Positions 36,090-44,865 of a DNA stretch of 64,000 bases are shown here, piece by piece (positions within the stretch are counted from its first letter, which is position 1; each line of letters begins with the position of its first letter). The notes under the pieces were generated by a model. It was given only the letters and a program-made list of their open reading frames with translations, was not told where the DNA came from and made no database searches. Position numbers and translations under genes: made by a program. Origin of the DNA: Fidelibacterota bacterium (lineage in GTDB: Bacteria > Pseudomonadota > Alphaproteobacteria > Rhodospirillales > Rhodospirillaceae); assembly GCA_947475895.1 (NCBI GenBank), contig CANJMF010000017.1, positions 1-64,000 of the forward strand, in the 5' to 3' direction.

Positions 36090-37082
36090 CTAGGTCTGCT
36101 TCGGCGGCTGCACCAAACCAGGCCGCGGCCAGCTCATCGAAACAAGCATGCCGGGGAACGCGACCGTGGCGTATATGGTGCGGCGATCCTTGCCACCAAA
36201 CGTGAGATTGTTGGTGCTGACGCCGCCGAAGGGCATGCGTGTGATCTTTCCTTCGGGCGAGACAACCGTGAACCCGCCACCATACGGCGTGCCAATAACC
36301 ACGTTGCCGTTTTCTTCGACCTTCAGCGAATCGAATGCCACGGGTTCATTGCACATATTTGCAAGGACGCGTTGACGCGGATCGATGACGCCGGGTGCCG
36401 TCACGTTGTAGGCCAGCAACTCACGGCTTTGCAGTGCGACGTAGAGCGTGCGCCCATCAGGCGACAGACCAATGCCGTTAGGTCCGTCGAGCGGATAAAT
36501 GACTTCACGAATTTCCGAGCCGTCGGCCTTGGCCCAATACACGCCGCCCCAATCGCGATCACGCGGACGGCTTTTGCCGAGATCGGTAAACCAGAAGCCG
36601 CCATGCGCGTCGAATACCAGGTCGTTAGGTCCGCGCAATCCGTTTCCATTCACTTTGGTGTAGAGCGTCGTGAATTTTCCGGTCTTGAGATCGACGCGCT
36701 GAATGGACCCGCCGGAGTAGTCACTTGGCTGGCCCAGGAATCCTTGCTGCATGCCCTGGGCATCAAGATTGAAAGACCAACCTCCACTGTTTGGGACATA
36801 GCACGCACCATCCGGACCGATGGCGCTGCCGTTCGGCGAACCGCCCAAGTTGGCGACGACGCTGACTTTACCGTCAGGCGTCACACGAGACAGCGTACGG
36901 CGCGCGAGTTCCACTAACAGCACGCTGCCATCGGGCATGTATGTCGGCCCTTCGGCGACAAGCAGACCTTTTGCAATAACGCGAACTTCAGGAGAGGAGT
37001 CGGCCGCAAGGGCCTGACTCAGTGGCGCGGCGGTTGCCATCAAACTGGCAGCACCGTGCAGAACGTCGCGGCGGTTCAACAT
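36090..37082 (-). CDS. SMP-30/gluconolactonase-family exported protein
   Basis: A 330-residue six-blade propeller of the SMP-30/LRE family with a twin-arginine-like signal (LNRRDVLHGAASLMATAAPL). Motifs: AEGPTYMPDGSVLLVE, NGSAIGPDGACYVPNSGG, GPNDLVFDAHGGFWFTDLGK and GPNGIGLSPDGRTLYVA, which carry the metal-ligand Glu, Asn and Asp of lactonases. It would hydrolyse a sugar lactone in the periplasm. ATG 37082 follows GGAGAG. The neighbouring PQQ-type sugar dehydrogenase could supply such a lactone; this link is inference. Confidence 0.83.
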   Translation of the reverse strand: MLNRRDVLHGAASLMATAAPLSQALAADSSPEVRVIAKGLLVAEGPTYMPDGSVLLVELARRTLSRVTPDGKVSVVANLGGSPNGSAIGPDGACYVPNSGGWSFNLDAQGMQQGFLGQPSDYSGGSIQRVDLKTGKFTTLYTKVNGNGLRGPNDLVFDAHGGFWFTDLGKSRPRDRDWGGVYWAKADGSEIREVIYPLDGPNGIGLSPDGRTLYVALQSRELLAYNVTAPGVIDPRQRVLANMCNEPVAFDSLKVEENGNVVIGTPYGGGFTVVSPEGKITRMPFGGVSTNNLTFGGKDRRTIYATVAFPGMLVSMSWPRPGLVQPPKQT

Positions 37083-37207
37083 ATTAGCTCTCCGATCGTA
37101 TGTGGCGGGTGACTTTAAGAAACCGCAGCTCACTCTCCCGAACGCGGCGCGGCTTCATCGGGCATAACCGTAGGAGGTGCGCTGGATGCTTGTCAATTGA
37201 ACGTACG

Positions 37208-37242
37208 AATGGCGCATGCAGTATTGCACTGCACGCGCCATT
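37208..37242 (-). terminator. Terminator of the PQQ-type dehydrogenase gene
   Basis: AATGGCGC.TGCAGT pairs with ACTGCA.GCGCCATT around ATTGC, with one mismatch. A T-rich stretch follows on the plus side; it lies 30 bases past the stop at 37273. Confidence 0.7.
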
Positions 37243-37272
37243 TTGAACGAAAACAAACTTGTCCGTGGAAGA

Positions 37273-39033
37273 CTACTTAGCTTTAGGTGCTTGATCCGCG
37301 TGGCCAATCGCCCAGACATAAGCCGAAACTGCGGCGACATCCGACTTAGACAACTTCACACCGCCCATCGGCGGCATAACGCCCGTCGAACGCTTCGGCT
37401 TGGGCACGCCTTTCGTAACGATGTTCGTGATGGATTTGAGACTTCCATCGCCCCAGATCCATGGGCCGCTTACCAAGCCAGGACCGACAGGCGATCCCTT
37501 CGCATCCGAACCGTGGCAACCGCCGCATGTCCCGCCTTTTGCTTCGCCCTTATAGATGTTGCTGCCCAATGTGAGTTGCGCGAGCGTCACGCCGGGAGGC
37601 AACGGCAAAGTGGAAAGCGCAAGGGTGGGCTCAGGCGATGCTTCCGGTGAGAGGCCAGAAATGGCCGGCGCAGGCGCGGCCGCGATTTGGGCATTGGCCG
37701 GACCCTGGAACGTCACGCTCCAGATGCGGCCGTGCGTATCGTCGGCAATATAAAGCGTACCGTCAGGAGCGATTGCGAGACCCGTAGGACGGAAAGCAGC
37801 TTGGCCGGGTTCTTTCTTGGCGCCAGCGAAACCATCCGCGAAAACGACATAGCTGCCGGACGGCTTGCCATCGGCCATGGGCTGAAACACAACGTTGTAG
37901 CCGGCTTGCGGACCTGGAGCGCGATTCCATGATCCGTGGAAAGCGACAAACGCACCGTTGCGGAAGGGCGCAGGAAATTGCGTGCCCGTGTAGAAGGCAA
38001 TGTCATTGGGCGCCCAGTGTGCCGGGAAAAATGCCGTCGGTGCTTTTTTCTGCGCGCAGAGGCCAACAGCTTTTCCGCCATCGCCACCGTACTCGGGCGC
38101 GAGAACCAGTTTTTGCTGCGCGCCATCGAAGTAGCACATGGGCCAGCCGAAATCGTTGCCGCGCTCGACTTGCATCAGTTCTTCGGCGGGCAAATCAGCC
38201 CCCTGCTCGGCCTTATAAAGCGCGGGCCAATTTTGTGCGAGTTGATCGCGGCCGTGTTGGGTCGTGAATAGACGCCCAGCACCATCAAGGGCAACGCCGA
38301 CAGCATTTCGGATGCCCGTCGCATAGCGTTCCGCCGGCGAAAAAACTTGCCCGAGTTTGTTGGCGTCGTAACGCCAAATACCGCCGCGGGTTTCCAATTC
38401 CTTGCACGGTGATGCACCGGGCGACGTCTCTTGACGGTTCGCAACCTGACACGCATTGCTGGCCGAACCCATGTTCACGAAAATATTGCCCTTCGCATCG
38501 ATCGTAAACGGATGCATGGGGTGATCGCCCTCGAGCGGCATGCCTGACAAAACGGTTTCGGATTTTCCGGTCGGTGACATTCCGTTCGCAGGTAACTTGT
38601 AGCGAACAATGCGGTCGTTCATTTCGGCGTAGACGAAACCGTTATAGAGCGCGATGCCCGTGCCACCGGCGCTTCCTTGCTCTTGCGAGTCACCAAACCG
38701 CTCGACAGTCGCTGCCTTTCCCGCGCCACCGTCTTTAAGGGCAAGCAGAAAGCCACCAGCCGGGGGCTTGTCGTTAGCGTAGTAACGTCCGCTCCATGTG
38801 TTGACATAGACAACGCCGTTAGGCGCGACGACCATATGGCGCGCATGGCCAAGATTGTCTGCGAATATGGTTGCGCAGAAACCTGGAGACAGCGTGACGT
38901 TTCCAATGTCCGCGCACGCGGATGCAGACGACGCCGTTTGCGCCGAACTTGAAGAAGCGACGCCGGGCACCGCGACCAAAAGCGACAGAAGAGCGATCTT
39001 CTTTTGCCAACCAGAATTTCGACGCTGAATCAT
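37273..39033 (-). CDS. PQQ-type sugar dehydrogenase fused to cytochrome c
   Basis: A 586-residue exported protein. Signal peptide (IALLSLLVAVPGVASSSSAQ), then a glucose/sorbosone dehydrogenase propeller (about 50-440: HARHMVVAPNGVVYVNTWSGRYY, GDSQEQGSAGGTGIALYNGFVYAE, EELMQVERGNDFGWPMCYFDG, FRPTGLAIAPDGTLYIADDTHGRIW). A C-terminal cytochrome c domain has Cys503-Gly-Gly-Cys506-His507 and a Met ligand near 553 (GVMPPMGG). It would oxidise a sugar or alcohol and pass electrons through its haem. The PQQ cofactor is inferred from the family. ATG 39033 follows AAGGG. The promoter carries a striking repeat (39078-39117). Confidence 0.85.
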   Translation of the reverse strand: MIQRRNSGWQKKIALLSLLVAVPGVASSSSAQTASSASACADIGNVTLSPGFCATIFADNLGHARHMVVAPNGVVYVNTWSGRYYANDKPPAGGFLLALKDGGAGKAATVERFGDSQEQGSAGGTGIALYNGFVYAEMNDRIVRYKLPANGMSPTGKSETVLSGMPLEGDHPMHPFTIDAKGNIFVNMGSASNACQVANRQETSPGASPCKELETRGGIWRYDANKLGQVFSPAERYATGIRNAVGVALDGAGRLFTTQHGRDQLAQNWPALYKAEQGADLPAEELMQVERGNDFGWPMCYFDGAQQKLVLAPEYGGDGGKAVGLCAQKKAPTAFFPAHWAPNDIAFYTGTQFPAPFRNGAFVAFHGSWNRAPGPQAGYNVVFQPMADGKPSGSYVVFADGFAGAKKEPGQAAFRPTGLAIAPDGTLYIADDTHGRIWSVTFQGPANAQIAAAPAPAISGLSPEASPEPTLALSTLPLPPGVTLAQLTLGSNIYKGEAKGGTCGGCHGSDAKGSPVGPGLVSGPWIWGDGSLKSITNIVTKGVPKPKRSTGVMPPMGGVKLSKSDVAAVSAYVWAIGHADQAPKAK

Positions 39034-39077
39034 GTAAATCATTCCCTTAATAGACAAGCGACCACATACCGAGCACG

Positions 39078-39117
39078 CGTTATATACTAAAGGATATAAC
39101 GTATCAAAACGTTATAT
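39078..39117. promoter_or_regulatory. Three evenly spaced 8-mers, probable operator
   Basis: CGTTATAT at 39078-39085, ATATAACG (its complement) at 39094-39101 and CGTTATAT at 39110-39117, each starting exactly 16 bases after the last. The first two form a perfect inverted repeat with an 8-base spacer. They lie 45-84 bases upstream of the PQQ-type dehydrogenase start. The AT-rich GTTATATAC form recalls GntR/FadR-type operators; no such regulator gene is in the window. Confidence 0.6.
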
Positions 39118-39150
39118 ACGTAGCGAAAGATCAAAAAATTGTGAGTGCGC

Positions 39151-40116
39151 CTAAACGACGGCGTATGGCGGTTCTCGGCCATCCATGACCGCTTCGACGT
39201 TTTCGACCGCCCGCATACCCATGGCCGTCCGGGTCTCGATCGTCCCGCTGCCGATGTGCGGGAGAAGGACCGCGTTTTCCAACGTGAGATAACGCGGGTC
39301 TAGGAGTGGCTCGTTCGCGAAAACATCCAACCCCGCCGCCGAAACCTTTCCGGACTGCAGCGCAAGGATAAGGGCGTTGTCGTCCACAAGCCCGCCGCGC
39401 GCGGTGTTGACCACGACAGCGCCGGGCGGCAGCAGCGCAATGCGCGCTGCGTTGAGAAGGTTTTTCGTTTCAGGTGTCAGCGGGCAGTGCAAAGACAACA
39501 CGTCGCTTTGAGCAATAAGCGCGTCGAGCGTATCGACAAACACGGCACCGATCTCACCCGCCTCCGGCACTGGCCGGCGATTGTGGTAGAGCACACTCAT
39601 GCCGAACGCTTTGGCGCGCACCGCTGTCGCGGCACCGATGCGGCCCATGCCGACAATGCCCAACCGCTTGCCGGTAATTTGCGTGCCGAGAAAACGTGTT
39701 GGTCGTAGCCCTTTCCATCGGCCAGCGCGCACCATGCGCTCACCTTCTCCAGCGCGGCGTGTCGCCGCGAGGATAAGGAGTAAGGCAACGTCGGCCGTCG
39801 CTTCTGTCAGCACGTCGGGCGTGTTTGTAACGCGTAGACCTCTGTCGCGCGCCGCACCTAAATCGATATGTTCATAACCGACCGAAATGGTTGAAAGCAC
39901 TTTGACGCTGGCCGGAAGCGCCGCGATGGCGGCTGCGTCGAGGACTTCGCTAGGCGTTACGATGAAGGCATCGGCCCCATCGGCTTGGCGCGCGAGTGTC
40001 TCGGTCGTAAAGGCCGTTTCGTCATCACCTAAACGGACCGCGTACCGCGCCGCGAGGCGCTCTTCACACGCTGCGGGCATGCGGCGGGTTATGGCGATCA
40101 GTTGTTTTTTATGCAT
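39151..40116 (-). CDS. D-2-hydroxyacid dehydrogenase, glyoxylate/hydroxypyruvate reductase-like
   Basis: A 321-residue cytosolic enzyme: substrate-domain STISVGYEHIDLGAARDRG, cofactor motif GMGRIGAATA, catalytic Arg (NTARGGLVDD), Glu (DVFANEPLLDP) and His (LLPHIGSGT). HNRR after strand two suggests NADPH. It reduces glyoxylate or hydroxypyruvate in most relatives. A glycerate kinase at 54519 and a glycolate-oxidase-like enzyme at 49951 fit a glyoxylate/glycerate theme. TAGGA precedes the ATG. Confidence 0.88.
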   Translation of the reverse strand: MHKKQLIAITRRMPAACEERLAARYAVRLGDDETAFTTETLARQADGADAFIVTPSEVLDAAAIAALPASVKVLSTISVGYEHIDLGAARDRGLRVTNTPDVLTEATADVALLLILAATRRAGEGERMVRAGRWKGLRPTRFLGTQITGKRLGIVGMGRIGAATAVRAKAFGMSVLYHNRRPVPEAGEIGAVFVDTLDALIAQSDVLSLHCPLTPETKNLLNAARIALLPPGAVVVNTARGGLVDDNALILALQSGKVSAAGLDVFANEPLLDPRYLTLENAVLLPHIGSGTIETRTAMGMRAVENVEAVMDGREPPYAVV

Positions 40117-40293
40117 GGGATATTCCTAATTGATTGTTCGGACGCGGACAATTCGCCCGTTTGCTGCAAAGCAATATAAGTCGCGCTCAACTCTCGCCGC
40201 CTCAGCGAACCAATAGCGTAACAACGGAGGTGGGAGTAACGTCGAGCCGAGAGGATCAAGGCAAAAACGCCTTGGACGAAAGGGGAGGCTGCA

Positions 40294-41796
40294 ATGAATT
40301 CACGCCGTACGAGGGCGCCTGCGGTGTTATGCGCGGGCTTAAGTTTCGCACTTTTTTCGGGCGCTGGTTTTAGCGCGCGCGCTGAAGTTCCAACGGCCGT
40401 GATTTCTTCCCCGCCCGCAGTGGCAGCAATGCAAGCCGCCGCGCCAACAGGCTTTGTCGATCTCAAGGGGCATGGATTTACGGAAAAAGAGTTCTTCATT
40501 GAAGGCACGGCGCGGAAGTACGCGCCGAGCGGCAAATGGGATTCCGACGGCGCCTGGGCGACAACCGTGGCTGGTCAGGAAAAATACAAGACGCGCATGA
40601 TTGTTCGCGCGCCGTCACCGCAGAAATTCAACGGCACAGTGATTGTCGAGTGGCTCAATGTGTCGCGCGGCTATGATGCAGATTCCACATTCGCCGTGTT
40701 GTGGCCCGAAATTCTTGATGGCGGCTATGCGTGGGTTGGCGTCTCGGCGCAAAGCATGGGCATCGACGCGTTGAAGGCTGAGAAGTCATTCGGCGTCGGC
40801 CAAGCGCCCATCGGCAGCAAAGCCCGGTACGGCACGTTGCAATCTGGTAGCTCTGATGGATTTTCGTACGACATTTTTTCCCAAACGGGTAAAGCCGTTC
40901 GCGATCAGGCAAAAACTTTGCTCGGCGGATTGCAGCCAAAGCGCGTGATTGCTGTAGGCACATCGCAATCGGCCATGCGCCTGGTTACGTTCATCAACGC
41001 CGTTCAGCCTAACGACAATGTGTTTCAGGGCTTCTTGCTTCAAGCCCGCAACCGCGCCGGCGCACCGATCGATAACGTTATTGGCGGCGCGAGCACCGAT
41101 GTGCCGGGTCCATCCCGCATTCGGACGGATCTGAAAGTTCCAGTGCTTACGATCATCTCCGAGAAGGATGTTTCTGGTTATGCGGCCGCACGCCAACCGG
41201 ACTCCGCGCTCTTCCGCGATTGGGAAGTGGCCGGCAGCGCGCACGCCCCGCACTTTCGCAACATCTATAACTATGTGCAGGTCGGCTTGCCGATGGATGT
41301 GAAACGCTGCGATCTGCCCGAAAACGATATGCCGATTCATTACATCATGGCGTCCGGCATCTCTAGTTTCGCCAAATGGATCGATGAAGGCAAAGCGCCC
41401 GCATCGCTCCCTAAGATCGATGTAAAACTGGGTACGGGCACTGAGCCGGGCGTCGTTCAACGCGATCAGTACGGCAACGGCTTAGGCGGAATTCGACTGT
41501 CGCAACTGACGGTTCCGATTGCTCGCTCCCATCCGGACAACTCGTCGACCGAACCTTCGGCAAAACTTGTCTGTGGCCTGGCCGGTACGACACAATACTG
41601 GACCAACGATGCAAAGGCGGCAGCCGGCGAAGGTAATTGGCCCCAGCCGTCGCTGAAAGCTCTGTATCCGACACACGAGGCCTATGTAGCGGCCGTCACG
41701 AAGGCCACGCGCGAGACCGTCACAGCGGGCTTCGTGCTCGAGCGAGATGCTAAAGCGACAATCGATGATGCGATGAAATCAAACATCGGTAAATAA
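40294..41796 (+). CDS. Exported alpha/beta hydrolase (Abhydrolase_10 type)
   Basis: A 500-residue protein with a signal peptide (VLCAGLSFALFSGAGFSARA). Family segments are RMIVRAPSPQKFNGTVIVEW, LNVSRGYDADSTFAVLWPE and YAWVGVSAQ. The nucleophile elbow is GTSQSA with Ser224 (RVIAVGTSQSAMRL), and a His candidate is in GSAHAPHF. GGGGAGG precedes the ATG. The family contains uncharacterised secreted hydrolases of bulky esters; no substrate is evident. It stands alone, divergent from the 2-hydroxyacid dehydrogenase. Confidence 0.83.
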   Translation: MNSRRTRAPAVLCAGLSFALFSGAGFSARAEVPTAVISSPPAVAAMQAAAPTGFVDLKGHGFTEKEFFIEGTARKYAPSGKWDSDGAWATTVAGQEKYKTRMIVRAPSPQKFNGTVIVEWLNVSRGYDADSTFAVLWPEILDGGYAWVGVSAQSMGIDALKAEKSFGVGQAPIGSKARYGTLQSGSSDGFSYDIFSQTGKAVRDQAKTLLGGLQPKRVIAVGTSQSAMRLVTFINAVQPNDNVFQGFLLQARNRAGAPIDNVIGGASTDVPGPSRIRTDLKVPVLTIISEKDVSGYAAARQPDSALFRDWEVAGSAHAPHFRNIYNYVQVGLPMDVKRCDLPENDMPIHYIMASGISSFAKWIDEGKAPASLPKIDVKLGTGTEPGVVQRDQYGNGLGGIRLSQLTVPIARSHPDNSSTEPSAKLVCGLAGTTQYWTNDAKAAAGEGNWPQPSLKALYPTHEAYVAAVTKATRETVTAGFVLERDAKATIDDAMKSNIGK

Positions 41797-41859
41797 CGCT
41801 ACGACGAATCAGGTGGCCTCGGTCTTCGAAAGGAGCCGGGGCCACACTCATTTTGGGCT

Positions 41860-42339
41860 TCACGTTAATGGAAGCACGTTGGTGTACTTGACCTGCTCCA
41901 ACGCAAAACTCGATTCGATGGAGGCAATAGCGTCGAGCCGCGTGAGTTTCTGTTTGAGAAACGCCTCATAGGCAGCAACGTCGGCAACGACGATCCGTAG
42001 CAAATAATCGCGCGGCCCTGTCATCAGGTAACATTCCAGCACTTCGGGCCATCGCGTAATCGCCTTCGAAAACTTATCAAGCGCGTCTTCGCGCTGGCGG
42101 TCAAGCTTGATCGAAACGAACACACTGACCGGCAAGCCGGCCTTCTTCTGATCGAGCACCGCGACATAACGCGCAATGATGCCGTCTTTCTCCAGCAGGC
42201 GCAGACGCCGCAGGCACGGCGATGGCGAAAGCCCGACCTCATTGGACAGATCGGCCAGACTCAGCCGACCGTCTTTTTGGAGGTTTTCGAGAATTTTCTT
42301 ATCAATCGCGTCCAATTTTTTATTGGATGATTCTGCCAT
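41860..42339 (-). CDS. Lrp/AsnC-family regulator, MdeR-like
   Basis: A 159-residue protein: helix-turn-helix LDAIDKKILENLQKDGRLSL to EVGLSPSPCLRRLRLLE, and a RAM domain (EVLECYLMTGPRDYLLRIVVADVAAYEAFL). ATG 42339 follows AGGTGG. It is divergent from an AceE-like E1 gene 113 bases away. In Pseudomonas putida an Lrp-type MdeR controls mdeB, which codes for a similar E1, so this pair probably serves 2-oxobutyrate or a similar oxo acid made from an amino acid. Confidence 0.83.
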   Translation of the reverse strand: MAESSNKKLDAIDKKILENLQKDGRLSLADLSNEVGLSPSPCLRRLRLLEKDGIIARYVAVLDQKKAGLPVSVFVSIKLDRQREDALDKFSKAITRWPEVLECYLMTGPRDYLLRIVVADVAAYEAFLKQKLTRLDAIASIESSFALEQVKYTNVLPLT

Positions 42340-42452
42340 TAATCCACCTAAAATGAGAGATACCAGCCCTTCCAGACACCAATAATGGCTCAAATAGCAA
42401 GAGTCTGCCACCCAATACCTGTCAGGATGCCGACAATTAAGGGAGTGGCAGC

Positions 42453-44864
42453 ATGAATTCTTTGAGCCCCAGCGCGCGCGTAAGCGATCGCAAACTCACA
42501 ATCCTCAAGGCGCTTGAACGCAAGGTGCTGTGGCTGGCGAGTTGGACAATCCATAACGCCAACCATTTGCGGCAACACGCGGATGGATTGAAGGTCGGCG
42601 GCCATCAGGCATCCAGCGCCTCTCTCTCCACGATTATGACGGCGCTTTATTTCCATGTCTTGCGTCCGCAAGACCGCGTTGCCGTGAAGCCGCACGCCAG
42701 CCCCATTTTTCACGCCATCCAATATTTGATGGGGCAGCAGACCGCCGAGAACCTCGATAATTTTCGCGGCTACAAAGGCGCGCAAAGTTATCCATCGCGA
42801 ACCAAAGATGTCGACGACGTGGACTTCTCCACCGGCTCTGTCGGCCTAGGCGTCGCGCAAACTCTCTTTTCGTCCCTCGTCCAAGATTACGTGCGGGCTC
42901 ACGGATGGGGCAAAGATCGTCCAGCTGGGCGCATGGTCGCCCTCGTGGGCGATGCCGAACTCGATGAAGGGAATATTTTTGAATCCATTCTCGAAGGCTG
43001 GAAGCAAGGCCTTCAGAACTGCTGGTGGGTGATCGATTACAATCGCCAATCGCTCGACGCCGTGATCCGCGAAGGGCTTTGGGAAAGATACGAAGCGCTC
43101 TTCCGCAGCTTCGGCTGGGATGTCGTGATTTTGAAGTATGGGTCGTTGCTGACGGCAGCCGCGAAGGAACCCGGCGGCGACAGGCTGCTCGCCTGGATCG
43201 ATAAGTGCCCTAATCAACTTTATTCGGCCTTGGTGTTCCAAGGCGGCGCAGCCTGGCGCAAGCGATTGCTCGATGAACTGGGCGATCAAGGCGACGTCAT
43301 GAAGCTGATTGAGCGCAGGTCCGACGACGAGCTAGCGTTGTTAATGACGAACTTGGCCGGCCATGATTTACCGACACTCGTCGAGGCCTTTTCGTCCATC
43401 GACCATACGCGGCCCGTTTGCTTCATCTGCTACACCATTAAAGGCCACGGCCTTCCGCTCGCCGGACATAAAGACAATCACTCCGGGCTGATGACGCCTG
43501 CCCAGATGGAAACATTTCGCTCTCTCATGGCTGTGCGCCCTGGCCACGAATGGGACATGCTCGAAGGCTTGGATATTCCGACGAACGAAATCGCCGATTT
43601 CCTGGCGGCAGTTCCCTTTTTCTCCGAAGGACGGCGCCGCCTCGAAGCCGATGTCATTGAACCGCCCGCCGAGATCTTGATTAACATCCCGTCGGCGATG
43701 TCCACTCAAGCTGGCTTCGGCGCTTTGTTGAATGAATTGGGTCAGCAAGACACGCCTTTCTCCGACCGCATCGTCACGACGTCGCCCGATGTGACGGTCT
43801 CGACGAACCTCGGATCATGGGTGAATCGCCGCGGACTTTTCGCGCGCGAAAACCTTGCCGACATTTTCAAAAGTGAGCGCGTGCCTTCCACATACAATTG
43901 GACGTTTTCACCCACGGGCCAGCACATCGAATTGGGAATCGCGGAATCCAATCTGTTCATTCTTCTTTCTGCCCTTGGCCTGTCGCATAGCATCAATGGT
44001 GAACGCCTCTTCCCCATCGGCACGCTCTACGATCCCTTCATTGCCCGCGGCCTCGATGCCATGAACTATGCCTGCTATCAGGACGCGCGTTTCATTTTAG
44101 CGGCCACGCCCTCGGGCATCACGTTGGCTCCGGAAGGCGGCGCACATCAGTCGATCGGCACGCCTTTGATTGGCCTCGCTCAGCCGGGCCTTGCTTCTTT
44201 TGAGCCGGCTTTTGTCGATGAGCTTTCGATTATTATGGCCTGGGCGTGCGAGCACATTCAGCGTCACGGCGATGCCAGCGGAAGCTCCGATGCTCCGCTT
44301 TCGGATGAGCGCGGCGGCTCTGTCTACCTGCGCTTATCAACGCGCCCCCTTGAACAACCCAAACGCATTGTCGGCGCGGATCTAAAGCGCGACATCATCA
44401 ACGGTGCCTATTGGATGCGTCGCCCTGGCCCCAATTGCGAAACAGTCATCGCATACACAGGCGTCGTGGCACCGGAAGCGATCGCCGCTGCGGGCTTGAT
44501 GGCCGAGGACCGTCGCGATGTTGGCCTCCTCGCCATTACGTCGACGGACCGCTTGTACGAAGGCTGGACAAACGCGAGCCGTTTAAGAGATCGCGGATTT
44601 TCGGGCGTGAAGTCGCATATCGAGCAAATGTTCAGCGAACTGCCACAGCATTGCAGCTTCATTACAGTTCTGGATGGCCACCCCGCAACTCTCGCATGGC
44701 TCGGTTCAGTGGCAGGCCATCGCGTCCGATCGCTTGGCGTGACGCAGTTCGGCCAAACCGGCGACATCGCCGAGCTCTATAAGCATTACGGTATCGACAC
44801 CCAGGCGATCCTTGCTGCTGCCAATCATCATGCCAGCAGCCGGAAGCCGATCCGTTACGCCTAG
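42453..44864 (+). CDS. AceE-like 2-oxo acid dehydrogenase E1 (MdeB-like)
   Basis: An 803-residue homodimeric E1 of the transketolase superfamily. TPP motif: GDAELDEGNIFESILEGWKQGLQNCWWVIDYNRQS. Other segments: KVGGHQASSASLSTIMTALYF, FICYTIKGHGLPLAGHKDNH, FARENLADIFKSERV and QHIELGIAESNLFILLSALG. It is shorter than AceE (about 890) and resembles MdeB, an alpha-ketobutyrate dehydrogenase E1. GGGAG precedes the ATG. No E2/E3 or methionine gamma-lyase gene is adjacent, so partners must be elsewhere (the LpdA at 8692 is one candidate). Often labelled 'transketolase' by automatic annotation. Confidence 0.85.
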   Translation: MNSLSPSARVSDRKLTILKALERKVLWLASWTIHNANHLRQHADGLKVGGHQASSASLSTIMTALYFHVLRPQDRVAVKPHASPIFHAIQYLMGQQTAENLDNFRGYKGAQSYPSRTKDVDDVDFSTGSVGLGVAQTLFSSLVQDYVRAHGWGKDRPAGRMVALVGDAELDEGNIFESILEGWKQGLQNCWWVIDYNRQSLDAVIREGLWERYEALFRSFGWDVVILKYGSLLTAAAKEPGGDRLLAWIDKCPNQLYSALVFQGGAAWRKRLLDELGDQGDVMKLIERRSDDELALLMTNLAGHDLPTLVEAFSSIDHTRPVCFICYTIKGHGLPLAGHKDNHSGLMTPAQMETFRSLMAVRPGHEWDMLEGLDIPTNEIADFLAAVPFFSEGRRRLEADVIEPPAEILINIPSAMSTQAGFGALLNELGQQDTPFSDRIVTTSPDVTVSTNLGSWVNRRGLFARENLADIFKSERVPSTYNWTFSPTGQHIELGIAESNLFILLSALGLSHSINGERLFPIGTLYDPFIARGLDAMNYACYQDARFILAATPSGITLAPEGGAHQSIGTPLIGLAQPGLASFEPAFVDELSIIMAWACEHIQRHGDASGSSDAPLSDERGGSVYLRLSTRPLEQPKRIVGADLKRDIINGAYWMRRPGPNCETVIAYTGVVAPEAIAAAGLMAEDRRDVGLLAITSTDRLYEGWTNASRLRDRGFSGVKSHIEQMFSELPQHCSFITVLDGHPATLAWLGSVAGHRVRSLGVTQFGQTGDIAELYKHYGIDTQAILAAANHHASSRKPIRYA

Positions 44865-44865
44865 T

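Noticed and set aside
40257-40274. CAAGGC-AAAAAC-GCCTTG hairpin upstream of the exported hydrolase gene.
   Set aside because: Short stem with no T-tract and no matching element elsewhere in the window; could be chance.
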